The notes beneath the pieces were generated by a model. That model was given only the letters and a program-made list of their open reading frames with translations, did not search any database and was not told where the DNA came from. A stretch of 64,000 nucleotides of DNA from contig CAJYNG010000011.1 of the NCBI GenBank assembly GCA_913775725.1, positions 186,001-250,000 on the forward strand. Direction: 5' to 3'. Below are positions 11,745 through 21,070 of the stretch, piece by piece. A program made the translations under genes and the position numbers. Source of the DNA: an uncultured Stenotrophomonas sp. (GTDB taxonomy: Bacteria; Pseudomonadota; Gammaproteobacteria; Xanthomonadales; Xanthomonadaceae). How positions within the stretch are numbered: the stretch's first letter is position 1; every line of letters begins with the position of its first letter.

Positions 11745-13399
11745 GCGCGCTTCTCCAGTTCGGCGCTGGCCCAGACGGCGAGCTTCTCGCGGCCGATCTT
11801 GGCGTTGTGACGGATATCGACGGGGAACGCCGGATGCACCAGGAAGTGCTGCAGGCCGGCCTCTGCCACGCGGGCTGCGGCATGCGCACGCAGCGCTTCC
11901 TGCAGCGCCGGGCCGTCTGCCTGGCCACGCTGCAGTTCCACGCACAGCACTGGCACCTGCGCACCCGGGGCGCCAACGCCGACCAGCGCAGTACGTGCCA
12001 CGCCGGCCACGGTGTTGAACACCGGCTCGACCTGTTCGGTGTACAGCGGCCCGCGCGCGGTTTCCACGCGCTGGGTCTTGCGCCCGCAGAACCACAGTCG
12101 GCCCTGCGCGTCGAAGTAGCCGACGTCGCCCATGCGATGGACGATGCGGGTGCTGCCATCGGCGAGCGTCTCGCTGATCTTCGCCGCGGCGGTGGCCTGC
12201 GGACGGTTGAAATAGCTGTCGGTGGTGGTCGGGCCGGCCACGGTGATCTCGCCCACTTCGCCCACGCCCAGCACGCGCGCCTGCGACCAGTCCGGCAGCG
12301 GCGCGTCGTCGATGGCGATGATGCGCACTTCGTTCGGCTCGACCACGCTGCCCACGCAGGTACCGGCGCCGGCCTCGGTGGCGGCACGGGTGCGTTCCAG
12401 CTCGCGGCCTTCGACCACGGCCACCGGCAGGCACTCGGTGGCGCCATACGGCGTCCAGAACTGCGCATCGGCGGGCAGCAGGCTGCGGATGGTGGCCACC
12501 ACATCCGGCGGCACCGGCGCACCGGCCGAAGTCACCCGCGTCACTGTCGGCAACGGTCGACCATGCCCTGCCAGCACCCGCATCAGCGCGGGCGAACCGA
12601 ACAGCTGGGTCACGCCGAAACGCTGGATGGCATCGTGCAGGCGCGCCGGGTCGGCCTGCGCCGGCCGGGTCGGGTCCATGTCCGGGATCACCGAGGTCAG
12701 GCCCAGCGCCGGGTCGAACAAGGCAAACGGCGGGAAGGTCGGCAGGTCCACCCCGCCCGCTTCCATGCCGAAGGCACTGCCCAGCAGCTGGATCTGGCCG
12801 ACGAAATGGCGGTGGCGGTAGACCACGCCCTTGGGCACGCCGGTAGAGCCGCTGGTGAACAGGATCGCGGCCATGTCCTCGCCATCGGTGGCGGCCAGCA
12901 TCGGTCCACCGTTGGCGCCGGCACGCTCCAGCGCGGCCAGGGTGGTTCCGCCCCAGCCGAGGCGGCGGCCGACGGTCACCAGGCGGGTCGCCGAGGGCGC
13001 CCAGCGCAGCACCAGCCGCGCCACATGGGCCAGCGGAATGCCGATGAAGGCTTCCGGCTGCGCCTCGTCCAGGCACTGCTTCAGCGCGCGCTTGTCGATG
13101 CCCGGGTCGACCAGCACCGGCACCGCGCCCAGCTTGAACAGCGCGAACATCAACAGGAAGAACTCCGGCGAGGGCCGCACCATCACTACCGTGCGCACCC
13201 CGCGGCCGATCCCGTAGCCGGCCAGGCCGGCGGCCATGGCATCGCTGCGGGCGTCCAGCTGGCGGTAATCCAGGGTGACGTCGTAGGCGGCCATGCCGTT
13301 GCCGGCGCCCCGGCGGCCGGGGCAGCGGATGGCGATCTGGTCGGGGCGTTCACGCGCCAGTTCAGGCAAACGGGCCGCAATATTGCAGGGTCGGTTCAT
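11741..13399 (-). CDS. oleC: Olefin beta-lactone synthetase OleC
   Basis: 552 residues, an adenylate-forming enzyme of the ANL superfamily. It converts the OleD beta-hydroxy acid, using ATP, to a beta-lactone. The P-loop [16 protein letters not shown] spans about 181-196, with [10 protein letters not shown] and the [18 protein letters not shown] block downstream. The ATG at 13399 begins the conserved [15 protein letters not shown]; the frame extends to 13462 without a better start. It overlaps oleD by four bases and is divergent from the YkgJ-like gene. Confidence 0.93.
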   Translation of the reverse strand: MNRPCNIAARLPELARERPDQIAIRCPGRRGAGNGMAAYDVTLDYRQLDARSDAMAAGLAGYGIGRGVRTVVMVRPSPEFFLLMFALFKLGAVPVLVDPGIDKRALKQCLDEAQPEAFIGIPLAHVARLVLRWAPSATRLVTVGRRLGWGGTTLAALERAGANGGPMLAATDGEDMAAILFTSGSTGVPKGVVYRHRHFVGQIQLLGSAFGMEAGGVDLPTFPPFALFDPALGLTSVIPDMDPTRPAQADPARLHDAIQRFGVTQLFGSPALMRVLAGHGRPLPTVTRVTSAGAPVPPDVVATIRSLLPADAQFWTPYGATECLPVAVVEGRELERTRAATEAGAGTCVGSVVEPNEVRIIAIDDAPLPDWSQARVLGVGEVGEITVAGPTTTDSYFNRPQATAAAKISETLADGSTRIVHRMGDVGYFDAQGRLWFCGRKTQRVETARGPLYTEQVEPVFNTVAGVARTALVGVGAPGAQVPVLCVELQRGQADGPALQEALRAHAAARVAEAGLQHFLVHPAFPVDIRHNAKIGREKLAVWASAELEKRA

Positions 13400-13503
13400 C
13401 CGTTCATTGTCGCCGCTTACGGAATTTCTTGCGCGGCGGCCCACTTCGTGGAAAATCCGCACCCTCGTTCCTGATTCCGACTGCCGCCCGAGGCGGCTTG
13501 CCC

Positions 13504-13935
13504 ATGCAACATCCCTGCATGACCTGCGGCGCCTGCTGCACTCAATACCGCGTGGCCTTCCACTGGATGGAATCAGACGAGGTCACCCCCGGCGGCGTGC
13601 CGCACCAGCTGACCGAGGTGCTGGACCCGCACCGCCTGTGCATGCGTGGCACCCACTCCAAGCCGGTACGCTGCGTGGCGCTGGATGCGCAGATCGGCGT
13701 GTATTCACGCTGCACCATCCACCCCAACCGGCCCAGCGTGTGCCGTGAAGTGGATGCATCGTGGGAGTACGGCAAGGCCAGCCCGCAGTGCGACAAGGCG
13801 CGCATCGCCTATGGCCTGGATCCGTTGACCCTGGCCGACTGGCGCTGGCGCGACGCGGCCGACAACGACGACGACCATCCGGACGACAACGGCAACAGCC
13901 CGTCTTCGCCGCCGCAGGCTCCGGTCGCCGCGTAG
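13504..13935 (+). CDS. YkgJ-like cysteine cluster protein
   Basis: 143 residues. MQHPCMTCGACCTQYRVAFH gives the CxxCGxCC signature of the YkgJ/CxxCxxCC family, thought to bind zinc or an Fe-S cluster; more cysteines follow in RCVAL, SRCTIHPNRPSVC and PQCDKA. The C-terminus is an acidic tail rich in Asp, Asn and Pro. It sits inside the ole cluster on the opposite strand, so it probably has its own promoter, and no role in olefin synthesis is implied. The stop TAG overlaps a GTAG repeat head. Confidence 0.85.
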   Translation: MQHPCMTCGACCTQYRVAFHWMESDEVTPGGVPHQLTEVLDPHRLCMRGTHSKPVRCVALDAQIGVYSRCTIHPNRPSVCREVDASWEYGKASPQCDKARIAYGLDPLTLADWRWRDAADNDDDHPDDNGNSPSSPPQAPVAA

Positions 13936-14010
13936 TCCGGTGTGCCGACCAACGGTCGGCACCCACCCATACCTTCCACTTGTGGGTGCCGACCGTTGGT
14001 CGGCACACCT
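13932..14010. repeat. SMAG-type repeat overlapping the YkgJ-like stop
   Basis: Two inverted copies of GTGCCGACCAACGGTCGGCA flank a short spacer, so each arm is itself a hairpin and the pair forms a longer one. It separates two convergent genes and may serve as a shared terminator. Confidence 0.7.
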
Positions 14011-14011
14011 C

Positions 14012-14902
14012 TCAGATCGGGTTCTTGTCCAGGAACGCGCGGATCTCCGGCACCAGCACTTCCTGCTTGTCTTCCAGCACGTAGTGGCCGGCGTCCTCGA
14101 AGGCATGCACCTGGGCCTTCGGCAGCGCGGCCTGGAAACCCTTCAGGAAGTGGTGGTCAAACACGAAGTCGCGCAGGCCCCAGCCGAGGAAGGCGGGGCG
14201 GTCGGCGAACGAGGGCAGTGCCTTGCCGGCGCGTTCCAGCAGCGACCAGGCCTTGTCGGCCGGCGACAGCGGGATGTCCTGCATGAAACGGATGGTGCTG
14301 ATGCGGTTGGCGTAGTTGTTGTACGGCGACACGTAGGCGCGGCGCACGTCGGCCGGCATCTTCCGCTCCACGCCCAGCCACGAGGCACCGGACGAGAACG
14401 CGTTGAAGGTGCGGATGATCCACTCGCCGATCTTCCAGTGGCGGCCCAGTGCGATCTGCCACGGCATCTTCTTCGCCGCCGGCATCGGGAACGCGGCGGT
14501 GTTGAGCACCACCAGGCGCTTCACCTGGTCGTGGTGCGACAGCGCCCAGCCGAAACCGATCATGCCGCCCCAGTCGTGCACGGCCAGGGTCACCGGACCG
14601 GTGATGCCCAGGTGCTTCAGCAGCGCGTCGAGATCGTCCACGCGCGACTGCAGGGTGTATTCGTAGCGGCTATCGTCCGGCTTGTCCGACAGGCCCATGC
14701 CGATGTGGTCCGGCACGATGCAGCGGTACGTGTCCGACAGGCCGGCCACCAGCGTGCGCCAGTAATAGCTCCACGACGGGTTGCCGTGCACCATCACCAC
14801 CACCTCGCCGTCGCGCGGACCTTCGTCGAGATAGTTCATCGACAGGCCGGGACGCACGTCGAAGCGCTGCGGGTGGGCGGGGTAACCGGGAAGATCGCGC
14901 AT
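14012..14902 (-). CDS. oleB: OleB alpha/beta-hydrolase (beta-lactone decarboxylase)
   Basis: 296 residues, alpha/beta-hydrolase fold resembling haloalkane dehalogenases. OleB decarboxylates the OleC beta-lactone to the cis-olefin. MVHGNPSWSYYWR carries the oxyanion-hole HGNP, HDWGG gives the nucleophile Asp110, and DAGHYVLED the catalytic histidine. The ATG at 14902 is chosen over an in-frame GTG at 14911; neither has a clear ribosome site. It lies between oleA and the YkgJ-like gene. Confidence 0.92.
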   Translation of the reverse strand: MRDLPGYPAHPQRFDVRPGLSMNYLDEGPRDGEVVVMVHGNPSWSYYWRTLVAGLSDTYRCIVPDHIGMGLSDKPDDSRYEYTLQSRVDDLDALLKHLGITGPVTLAVHDWGGMIGFGWALSHHDQVKRLVVLNTAAFPMPAAKKMPWQIALGRHWKIGEWIIRTFNAFSSGASWLGVERKMPADVRRAYVSPYNNYANRISTIRFMQDIPLSPADKAWSLLERAGKALPSFADRPAFLGWGLRDFVFDHHFLKGFQAALPKAQVHAFEDAGHYVLEDKQEVLVPEIRAFLDKNPI

Positions 14903-14933
14903 GCGGAGCACCTAAGGAGAATCGCGGCGCGGC

Positions 14934-15021
14934 GTGGAGCCGAGCCATGCTCGGCTGCTCTCCGGTCCGCTGCGGAAGAGCCGCGCTGCGCGCGTGAGCC
15001 GAGCATGGCTCGGCTCTACAG
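14934..15021. repeat. SMAG-type GTAG palindromic repeat pair
   Basis: Inverted copies of GAGCCGAGCCATGCTCGGCT flank about 40 bases between oleA and oleB. The RNA hairpin could uncouple or stabilise parts of the ole transcript. Confidence 0.75.
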
Positions 15022-15041
15022 GAGGTCGGGCAGCGGGCTGC

Positions 15042-16058
15042 TTACCAGACCACTTCAGCCATCGAACAGTTCAGGCCCGAGCCGATGCCGAGCAGCGCGA
15101 TGCGATCGCCCTTCTTCAGCTTGCCCAGCTGCTTGAGCTTGCTCAGCACGATCGGCACCGAGGCCGGGCCGATGTTGCCGTGCTCGCCGAAGATGGTCAT
15201 GACCTTCTTCGGGTCGATGCCGAAGTTCTTGATGAACGCTGCGGTGTGCGGCTGGCTGACCTGGTGGATCACGAACTGGTCCAGCTCTTCCACGGCCCAG
15301 CCCAAGGCGATCTTGGCGGCGGTGAAGGTCTTCTGGGCCAGCTTGATGCCTTCGATCAGCAGCAGGCGGGTATCGGTGACCATGCGGTCCAGGTTGCCCA
15401 GACACAGCTGGTTCCACTCGGTGGCCGAGCGGGTCACGCCGCCCTTGTAGCGAGGGGCGTCCGGCACCAGCTCCGAGCGCGCCATCACCATCGCGGCGGC
15501 ACCCGAACCGGTGGTCAGGGCGGCCAGCTCGTTACGGAAGTCGTCAGCGGTGACGTCCGGGGCGGTCATGCGCTCCAGGGTCTTCTCGTACACCAGGTTG
15601 GCGGTCTCGCCATCCACCACCAGCGCGTAGTCGATATCGCCGCGCTCGATCATGCGCGCCGCGATATCCATGCCGTTGATGAAGGCCAGGCAGGCATTGG
15701 CGACGTCGAAGGTCATGCACTCGTCGCTGACGCCGAGGTTGCCCGACACGATGGAGGCGGTGGACGGCTCCAGGTAGTCGCGGCTGACCGAGGTGTTGAC
15801 CAGCAGGCCGACCTGCGTCGCATTGATGCCCGCGTCTTCCAGCGCCTTGCGACCGGCCATGGTGGCGGCATCGGACGCCAGCACGCCGTTGTCCCACAGG
15901 CGGCGGGCATGGATGCCGGCGATATCGCCGAGCACGTCGGTGCGGATACCGAGGCGATCCAACGTCGGCTGCAGCCGCTCGTTGATTTCCTTGGTCGTCA
16001 GCGTGTGCGGCGCATCAACGTGTGCCAGGCCGGCGATCGAGACATTCTTGAAGAGCAT
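15042..16058 (-). CDS. oleA: 3-oxoacyl-ACP synthase III-like OleA (head-to-head condensation)
   Basis: 338 residues, the length of Xanthomonas OleA. This thiolase-superfamily enzyme condenses two fatty acyl-CoAs to a 2-alkyl-3-ketoacid, the first step to long-chain olefins. Cys123 in DVANACLAF is the acylated nucleophile, Glu97 in DYLEPSTAS the OleA-specific base, and the His and Asn ligands are in VIHQVSQPHT and GEHGNIGPAS. The ATG at 16058 gives the conserved start MLFKNVSIAGLAHVDAPHT; the TTG at 16073 is rejected. First gene of the minus-strand ole run. Confidence 0.95.
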   Translation of the reverse strand: MLFKNVSIAGLAHVDAPHTLTTKEINERLQPTLDRLGIRTDVLGDIAGIHARRLWDNGVLASDAATMAGRKALEDAGINATQVGLLVNTSVSRDYLEPSTASIVSGNLGVSDECMTFDVANACLAFINGMDIAARMIERGDIDYALVVDGETANLVYEKTLERMTAPDVTADDFRNELAALTTGSGAAAMVMARSELVPDAPRYKGGVTRSATEWNQLCLGNLDRMVTDTRLLLIEGIKLAQKTFTAAKIALGWAVEELDQFVIHQVSQPHTAAFIKNFGIDPKKVMTIFGEHGNIGPASVPIVLSKLKQLGKLKKGDRIALLGIGSGLNCSMAEVVW

Positions 16059-16161
16059 CGAGGTTAGCGCCAAGGCTCAGGCAAAAGGGGGCGCTATTCT
16101 ATAACCCCCGGGGCCTTCACCGCATCTTTACGAATTCAGGCTTGGCCGTATGGTGAAGCGT

Positions 16162-16479
16162 TCAGCGCGGCGGGCACTGGAACGCGGCGAAGCGCTGGCT
16201 GCCATCGGCCGGGGCTGCGGCGGCCTGCACAGCATTGGCACCGGCGCTCGGGGCCTCGTTGCGGGCCAGGGTTTCCAGCTCTTCCTGCACGCGCAGCGGG
16301 TTGCGGTTGTAGAAGCCGACCTTGCTCTTCACGGTGACCACCACCTCGCCCTTGGCGATGCAGCCGGCCGGAACCGGACCTGCCGGCAGCACGCGGGTCG
16401 CCTTGCCGGCCGGTTCGATCGGCACCCAGGTACAGGCGGTGACGGTGAGCAGCAGGGAGGAAAGCAGCAGAACGCGCAT
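16162..16479 (-). CDS. DUF4156-like lipoprotein
   Basis: 105 residues. A signal peptide ends in the lipobox LTVTAC, so Cys16 would be lipidated. The mature part has VPAGCIAKGEVVVTVKSKVG and RVQEELETLARNEAPSAGAN, typical of small DUF4156-type outer-membrane lipoproteins of unknown function. It ends upstream of oleA on the same strand. Confidence 0.8.
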   Translation of the reverse strand: MRVLLLSSLLLTVTACTWVPIEPAGKATRVLPAGPVPAGCIAKGEVVVTVKSKVGFYNRNPLRVQEELETLARNEAPSAGANAVQAAAAPADGSQRFAAFQCPPR

Positions 16480-16544
16480 GGGCAGATCCTGGAAGGGTAT
16501 GGGGGGATTCTGCCTGAACAGCCTGAATCGGGGGTAGCCGGGTA

Positions 16545-16625
16545 GGGGTCGGATCCTCCGCAGGGGGCTCTGACCCCGAATGCACGGTGGGGGTCGGATC
16601 CCTCCCGGGGGAGGGATCCGACCCC
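16545..16625. repeat. Tandem GGGGTC(G/A)GATCC hairpins
   Basis: Two hairpins in a row: 16545-16577 is imperfect, while 16590-16625 is an almost perfect palindrome with GGGGTCGGATCCCTCCC as one arm. They lie between two minus-strand genes, just after the M16 peptidase stop. Same family as the hairpins at 5161 and 34165. Confidence 0.65.
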
Positions 16626-16641
16626 TGGCCGAAGTAGTGCC

Positions 16642-19491
16642 TTATTTCTTGACCGGGTTGCCTTCGGCGTCGATCACCGTCACCTCGCCCAGGTTCAGCG
16701 CACGCACGGCCGCTTCGGTCTGCTTGAGGTCACCCACCACCACCCAGGTCAGCGCCTGCGGCTTGATCTCGGCGGCGGCCTGCTGCACCTGTGCCGGGGT
16801 CATCGCCTCGATCTCGGCCTTACGACGCAGCACATAGTCGTCCGGGCGCTTGAACTGCACGATCGAGCCGATGGTGGCGGCCACCGCACTGGCGGTCTCG
16901 TAGGCACCGGGCAGGCTCAGGGTCTGGATGTTGCGGATGCGGTTGACCTCGGCGGCGGTGGCCGGCTTGCTACCGTCGGCGAACGCGGCGATCTCCTTGC
17001 GCATTTCCGCCAGCGCCGGGCCGGTCTTGTCGATCTGCACAGGCGCGCTGGCCATCCACGGGCGCTGACCCACCGAATTGCTCGCGCTGCTGCGCGCACC
17101 GTACGACCAGTGCTTGTCCTCGCGCAGGTTCATGTTCAGGCGCGAAGTGAAGTCGCCACCGATCACGCCGTTGGCGATGTCGAAGCGGGTCGAACTGGCG
17201 GCGCTGGATGGCGGCACCACCTGGCCGGCGAACAGGTTGGCCTGCACCGCGCCCGGCTGGTCGATCAGGAACACGCGCGGGCCCTTCGGCAGCGCGACGT
17301 CGGTGGCGGCCTTCACCTGCGGGGCATCGCCGGCAGCCTTCCAGTCGCCCAGCTGCTTGTCCAGCAGCGGCACGATCTCGGCCAGAGTGGTGTCACCGAC
17401 CACGATCAGGGTGCCGTTCTGCGGGCGCAGCCAGTCGTGGTGGAAGTCGACCAGGTCCTCGCGGGTCAGGCCGTTGATCGCCGCCTCGTCACCGCTGCCG
17501 GTGAACGGAATGGCATACGGGTGGCCCTTGCCATACAGCAGCGGCGGCAGCACGCGCATCGCCACTGCACCCGGGTTGACCTTATCCTGCTGGATGCCGG
17601 CGATCCAGGTCGCCTTGACCCGGTCGATCTCGCCCTGTTCGAAGCGCGGCTCGCGCAGCAGGTCGCGGTACAGCGCCAGCGACGGTGCCAGGTTCTCCTT
17701 CAGCGCCGACAGGTCCACGCTCATCGAATCCAGGCCGGCCGAGGCATCCAGGCTGGCGCCCAGTGCGTCGGCGGCGTCGGCGAAGGCCAGCGAGCCGAGC
17801 TTGCCGGCGCCTTCGGTCATCAGACTCATTGTGAAGTTGGCGGTGCCCGGCTTGCGGCCCTGATCGGCGCTGAAGCCGCCCGGGAACTGGTAGCTGAACT
17901 GCACCACCGGAATCTCATGGCGTTCGGCCAGGATCACCTGGGTGCCGTTCTTCAGCGTGGCGCGCTGCAACGCCGGGAACTTCAGCTGCGGGAACTCGCG
18001 GGTCTGCGGCACCCCCGCCTTGCGGTCCACCTGCTCCGGCAGGGTGCTGTACTTGGGGTCCACTGCCGGCACGGTGAAGGGCTTCGGCGACTGGCTCGGG
18101 TCTTCCTTCAGCGCCACGCGCTCACCCGGTGCGATCACCAGGGTATGGCTGCCCTTGTCCAGCCACTGCGCGCCCAGCCGGCTCAGATCAGCAGCACTGG
18201 CCTTCTCGATGTTGGCCAGCGAGGTACGGAAGCAGCCCGGGTCGCCAGTGAACACCGCGCATTCGGCCAGCGCATCGGCCTTGCCGCCAAAGCCGCCGAT
18301 GCGTTCGATGCCACGGATGAAGCCGGCGCGGGCGCCGGTCTTGGCGCGCTCCAGTTCGGCCGCGGTCGGGCCCTGCTTGATCAGGCGATCCAGTTCCTCG
18401 TCGATGATCTTCTCGACCTTGGCCGGGTCCTGGCCCTGCTTCACGGTCGCCACGATCACGAAGTTGGAGCCCAGCTGCGAGGTCGACAGGCCCGAGCCGA
18501 TGCTGTCCACCAGCTTGTCCTGGTGCTGCAGGCGCTGGCTCAGGCGCGAGGATTTGGCGCCGCCCAGCACTTCGGCGAACAGCTGCAACTGGTCGATGTC
18601 GGTGGTGCCGACCTGCGGCACGTTCCAGGCACGGTAGATACGTGCCTGCGGCACCTTGTCGGTCATCGTCTCGCGGGTATCGGCACTGCGCTTGGCCACG
18701 TTCACCGCCGGCTGCGACATGGTCGGGCCAGCGGGGATGCTGCCGAAGTAGCGGGCGACCTTCTCCTTGGCGGTGGCCAGGTCGATGTCACCGGCCAGCA
18801 CCAGCACTGCGTTGTTCGGGCCGTACCAGGTGCGGAACCAGGTCTTCACGTCGTCCAGCGAGGCCGCGTTGAGATCGTTCATCGAGCCGATCACGCCGTG
18901 GTGGTACGGGTGGCCAACCGGATACAACGCCTTGTTGATCTGGTCCCAGGCCTGGCCGTAGGGCTGGTTCTCGCCCTGGCGCTTCTCGTTCTGCACCACG
19001 CCGCGCTGCTCGTCCAGCGCGGCCTGGTCGATCGCACCCACCAGATGGCCCATGCGGTCCGACTCCATCCACAGCGCCATGTCCAGCGCGGTGGTCGGCA
19101 CGTTCTCGAAGTAGTTGGTGCGGTCGGTGTTGGTGGTGCCGTTCTGGCCGGTGGCACCGACCTGCTTGAACGGTTCGAAGTACTCACCATCGTGGTTTTC
19201 GCTGCTCTGGAACATCAAGTGCTCGAACAGGTGCGCGAAGCCGGTGCGGCCAGCCGGCTCATCCTTGCTGCCCACGTGGTACCAGACATTGACCGCAACG
19301 ATCGGCGCCTTGCGATCGGTATGCACGATCACGCGCAGGCCATTGGGCAGGGTGAACTGCTCGAACGGGATATCGACCTTGGCCGGTGCCGCCTGCTTGG
19401 CGGCCAGTGCAGAGGTGGGCGCGAGCGTGCCCAGGGCGGTGCTGAGGGCGACAGCCAGCAATGCAGCGCGCGGGCGAAGGGCGAGAGACAT
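16642..19491 (-). CDS. Periplasmic M16 (pitrilysin-like) zinc metallopeptidase
   Basis: 949 residues with two M16 halves. A signal peptide ends near ALA30. The zinc motif HLFEH is at 87-91, and the third ligand is expected in EQRGVVQNE about 75 residues on. The second half (from about 500) has the inactive M16 repeat, with FSYQFPGGFSADQGRKPGTA. Length and layout fit a periplasmic peptidase that degrades peptides; homologues are common in Xanthomonadaceae. The ATG at 19491 is chosen because AAGGA precedes it. Confidence 0.9.
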   Translation of the reverse strand: MSLALRPRAALLAVALSTALGTLAPTSALAAKQAAPAKVDIPFEQFTLPNGLRVIVHTDRKAPIVAVNVWYHVGSKDEPAGRTGFAHLFEHLMFQSSENHDGEYFEPFKQVGATGQNGTTNTDRTNYFENVPTTALDMALWMESDRMGHLVGAIDQAALDEQRGVVQNEKRQGENQPYGQAWDQINKALYPVGHPYHHGVIGSMNDLNAASLDDVKTWFRTWYGPNNAVLVLAGDIDLATAKEKVARYFGSIPAGPTMSQPAVNVAKRSADTRETMTDKVPQARIYRAWNVPQVGTTDIDQLQLFAEVLGGAKSSRLSQRLQHQDKLVDSIGSGLSTSQLGSNFVIVATVKQGQDPAKVEKIIDEELDRLIKQGPTAAELERAKTGARAGFIRGIERIGGFGGKADALAECAVFTGDPGCFRTSLANIEKASAADLSRLGAQWLDKGSHTLVIAPGERVALKEDPSQSPKPFTVPAVDPKYSTLPEQVDRKAGVPQTREFPQLKFPALQRATLKNGTQVILAERHEIPVVQFSYQFPGGFSADQGRKPGTANFTMSLMTEGAGKLGSLAFADAADALGASLDASAGLDSMSVDLSALKENLAPSLALYRDLLREPRFEQGEIDRVKATWIAGIQQDKVNPGAVAMRVLPPLLYGKGHPYAIPFTGSGDEAAINGLTREDLVDFHHDWLRPQNGTLIVVGDTTLAEIVPLLDKQLGDWKAAGDAPQVKAATDVALPKGPRVFLIDQPGAVQANLFAGQVVPPSSAASSTRFDIANGVIGGDFTSRLNMNLREDKHWSYGARSSASNSVGQRPWMASAPVQIDKTGPALAEMRKEIAAFADGSKPATAAEVNRIRNIQTLSLPGAYETASAVAATIGSIVQFKRPDDYVLRRKAEIEAMTPAQVQQAAAEIKPQALTWVVVGDLKQTEAAVRALNLGEVTVIDAEGNPVKK

Positions 19492-19741
19492 ATCCGGGTC
19501 CTTGGTCACATAGGTGAACCCCGATCCTAGCCTGCGCGCGCAACGGCAGGAATCGGCCAGCAGTCACTGGGGGTGTTTTGCCCCGAGGGCCATCCGGCCC
19601 GGCTCCACCGGGGCTCCTCAACCGTCACATGCGCCGACTGAAGGCGTCCGGACAGTGTCCGCGGCGTATCGAATGGACAGGTGTCCGCCCACCGGACACT
19701 TTTCGATTGATAAAAAACCCTTGTAAATCAATGAATAAAAG

Positions 19742-19759
19742 TTGGCACGGGGATTGCTT
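19742..19759 (+). promoter_or_regulatory. Sigma-54 (RpoN) promoter
   Basis: TTGGCACGGGGATTGCTT matches the -24/-12 consensus TGGCACG-N4-TTGCT with correct GG and GC spacing. Transcription would begin near 19772, leaving a leader of about 135 bases. The surrounding 19650-19900 stretch is clearly AT-richer than the neighbours. Confidence 0.8.
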
Positions 19760-19907
19760 GGTACTTCCTGCACCAGGAAGGGCTTCAGACGAAAGCTGAC
19801 TGAAGACTGAACAAATGCAGGAAACCGAAAATTTTCCTTGCAAGCCCAGAATTGGTGTACTACCTTACTACCACACCACCGCTCACCAACACTAAACAGG
19901 CCCCGTC

Positions 19908-20384
19908 ATGAACGCCAAGACCATTGCCATCGCCATCGCCCTGATCGCCGGCACCGCGGTTGTTTCGTCGGTGCAGGCCTCCGAATCCATCAAGACCCTG
20001 TCCACCGTGCAGGTTCGCCCGGCCGCCGACCAGCTGGCCCAGCAGGCCTGGGAACAGGCCAGCGGCATCCCGACCCTGGCCACCGTGGAAGTGCGCCCGA
20101 GCGCCGACCAGCTGGCCGAGCGCAGCGGCTACGTCGCCGCCCCGGTCGCCGCCGCACTGCCGATCACCACGCTGGCCTCGGTGGAAGTGCGCCCGAGCCT
20201 GGAGCAGCGCGTCGCCCTGGCCGCCGAACTGGAAGCCCAGCGCTACGCCGCCACCCTGGCTGCCGCCGCCACCAACGTCGCCCACTCGGTCATCGTCAAC
20301 CTGCCGGCCCTGCAGGTGCGTCCGAGCGCCGCCGACCTGCAGGCCCTGGCCACCGAAACCGCCCAGGTCCTGCTGCGCCCGTAA
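19908..20384 (+). CDS. Exported protein with four VRP-motif repeats
   Basis: 158 residues with a signal peptide (cleavage near VQA-SE). The mature part repeats a motif of the form TL-x-x-V-x-VRP-x-x-x-x-L four times, with VRP at 36-38, 62-64, 94-96 and 136-139 (for example TLATVEVRPSADQLAER). The rest is Ala-rich helix. Each repeat looks like a short beta-strand followed by a helix. A consensus sigma-54 promoter lies 150 bases upstream. I do not recognise the family; surface, pilus or flagellum-linked use is only a guess from the promoter type. Confidence 0.8.
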   Translation: MNAKTIAIAIALIAGTAVVSSVQASESIKTLSTVQVRPAADQLAQQAWEQASGIPTLATVEVRPSADQLAERSGYVAAPVAAALPITTLASVEVRPSLEQRVALAAELEAQRYAATLAAAATNVAHSVIVNLPALQVRPSAADLQALATETAQVLLRP

Positions 20385-20453
20385 GCGGTGCCGCCCTGCC
20401 CAGCGCAGGGCGTGCGCCGTAAAGGCGGCTGCCGTCGCAGGTACACTGCGCCG

Positions 20454-20933
20454 ATGAATGCCGCGCCCCAGTTCCACGTGATCCTGTTCCAACCGGAAAT
20501 CCCGCCCAACACGGGCAATGTGATCCGGCTCTGCGCCAACACCGGCGCGCAGCTGCACCTGGTCGAGCCGCTCGGCTTCGCACTGGAAGACAAGCAGCTC
20601 AAGCGCGCCGGCCTGGACTACCACGAGTACTCGCGCCTGCAGGTGCACCCCGACCTGGACACCGCGCTGGCGCGGATCGCACCGAAGCGGTTGTTCGCCC
20701 TGAGTACGCGTGCCAGCGTCCGCTATGACAGTGTGGCCTTTGAAGACGGTGATGCCTTCCTGTTCGGCCCGGAAAGCCGCGGCCTGCCGCAGGACGTGCT
20801 CGATGCCCTGCCCGATGGCCGCCGCCTGCGCCTGCCGATGCGGCCGGACAACCGCAGCCTCAATCTGTCCAACACCGTTGCCGTGGTGATGTACGAAGCG
20901 TGGCGGCAGCATGGGTTTGCCGGCGGCGCGTAA
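20454..20933 (+). CDS. trmL: tRNA (cytidine(34)-2'-O)-methyltransferase
   Basis: 159 residues, a minimal SPOUT methyltransferase that modifies the wobble base of certain leucine tRNAs. NTGNVIRLCANTGAQLHLVE, LFGPESRGLP and NLSNTVAVVMYEAWRQ are the three SPOUT motifs forming the knotted SAM site. The ATG at 20454 begins at the conserved region; the upstream frame to 20388 is rejected. Cytoplasmic, monocistronic. Confidence 0.93.
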   Translation: MNAAPQFHVILFQPEIPPNTGNVIRLCANTGAQLHLVEPLGFALEDKQLKRAGLDYHEYSRLQVHPDLDTALARIAPKRLFALSTRASVRYDSVAFEDGDAFLFGPESRGLPQDVLDALPDGRRLRLPMRPDNRSLNLSNTVAVVMYEAWRQHGFAGGA

Positions 20934-20974
20934 ACCGCTCCGGGTGGGTGCGAAGCGCTGATGGTGGGGGTGAC

Positions 20975-21062
20975 CTGCTTCTGGTGGGTGCGGACCTTGG
21001 TCCGCACCGATGCCCGGTCGCGCGCTGAAGGAATGTGCCAACCAAGGTTGGCACCTACCGGA
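20975..21062. repeat. SMAG-like repeat
   Basis: GGTGCGGACCTTGGTCCGCACC and TGCCAACCAAGGTTGGCACCTACC are two adjacent hairpins, the second ending in the complement of GTAG, between convergent trmL and gcdH. Confidence 0.6.
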
Positions 21063-21070
21063 ACCAGGTT

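Noticed and set aside
17110-19530. 806-residue open frame on the plus strand
   Set aside because: Antisense to the M16 peptidase gene, His/Gln/Arg-rich, no ribosome site.
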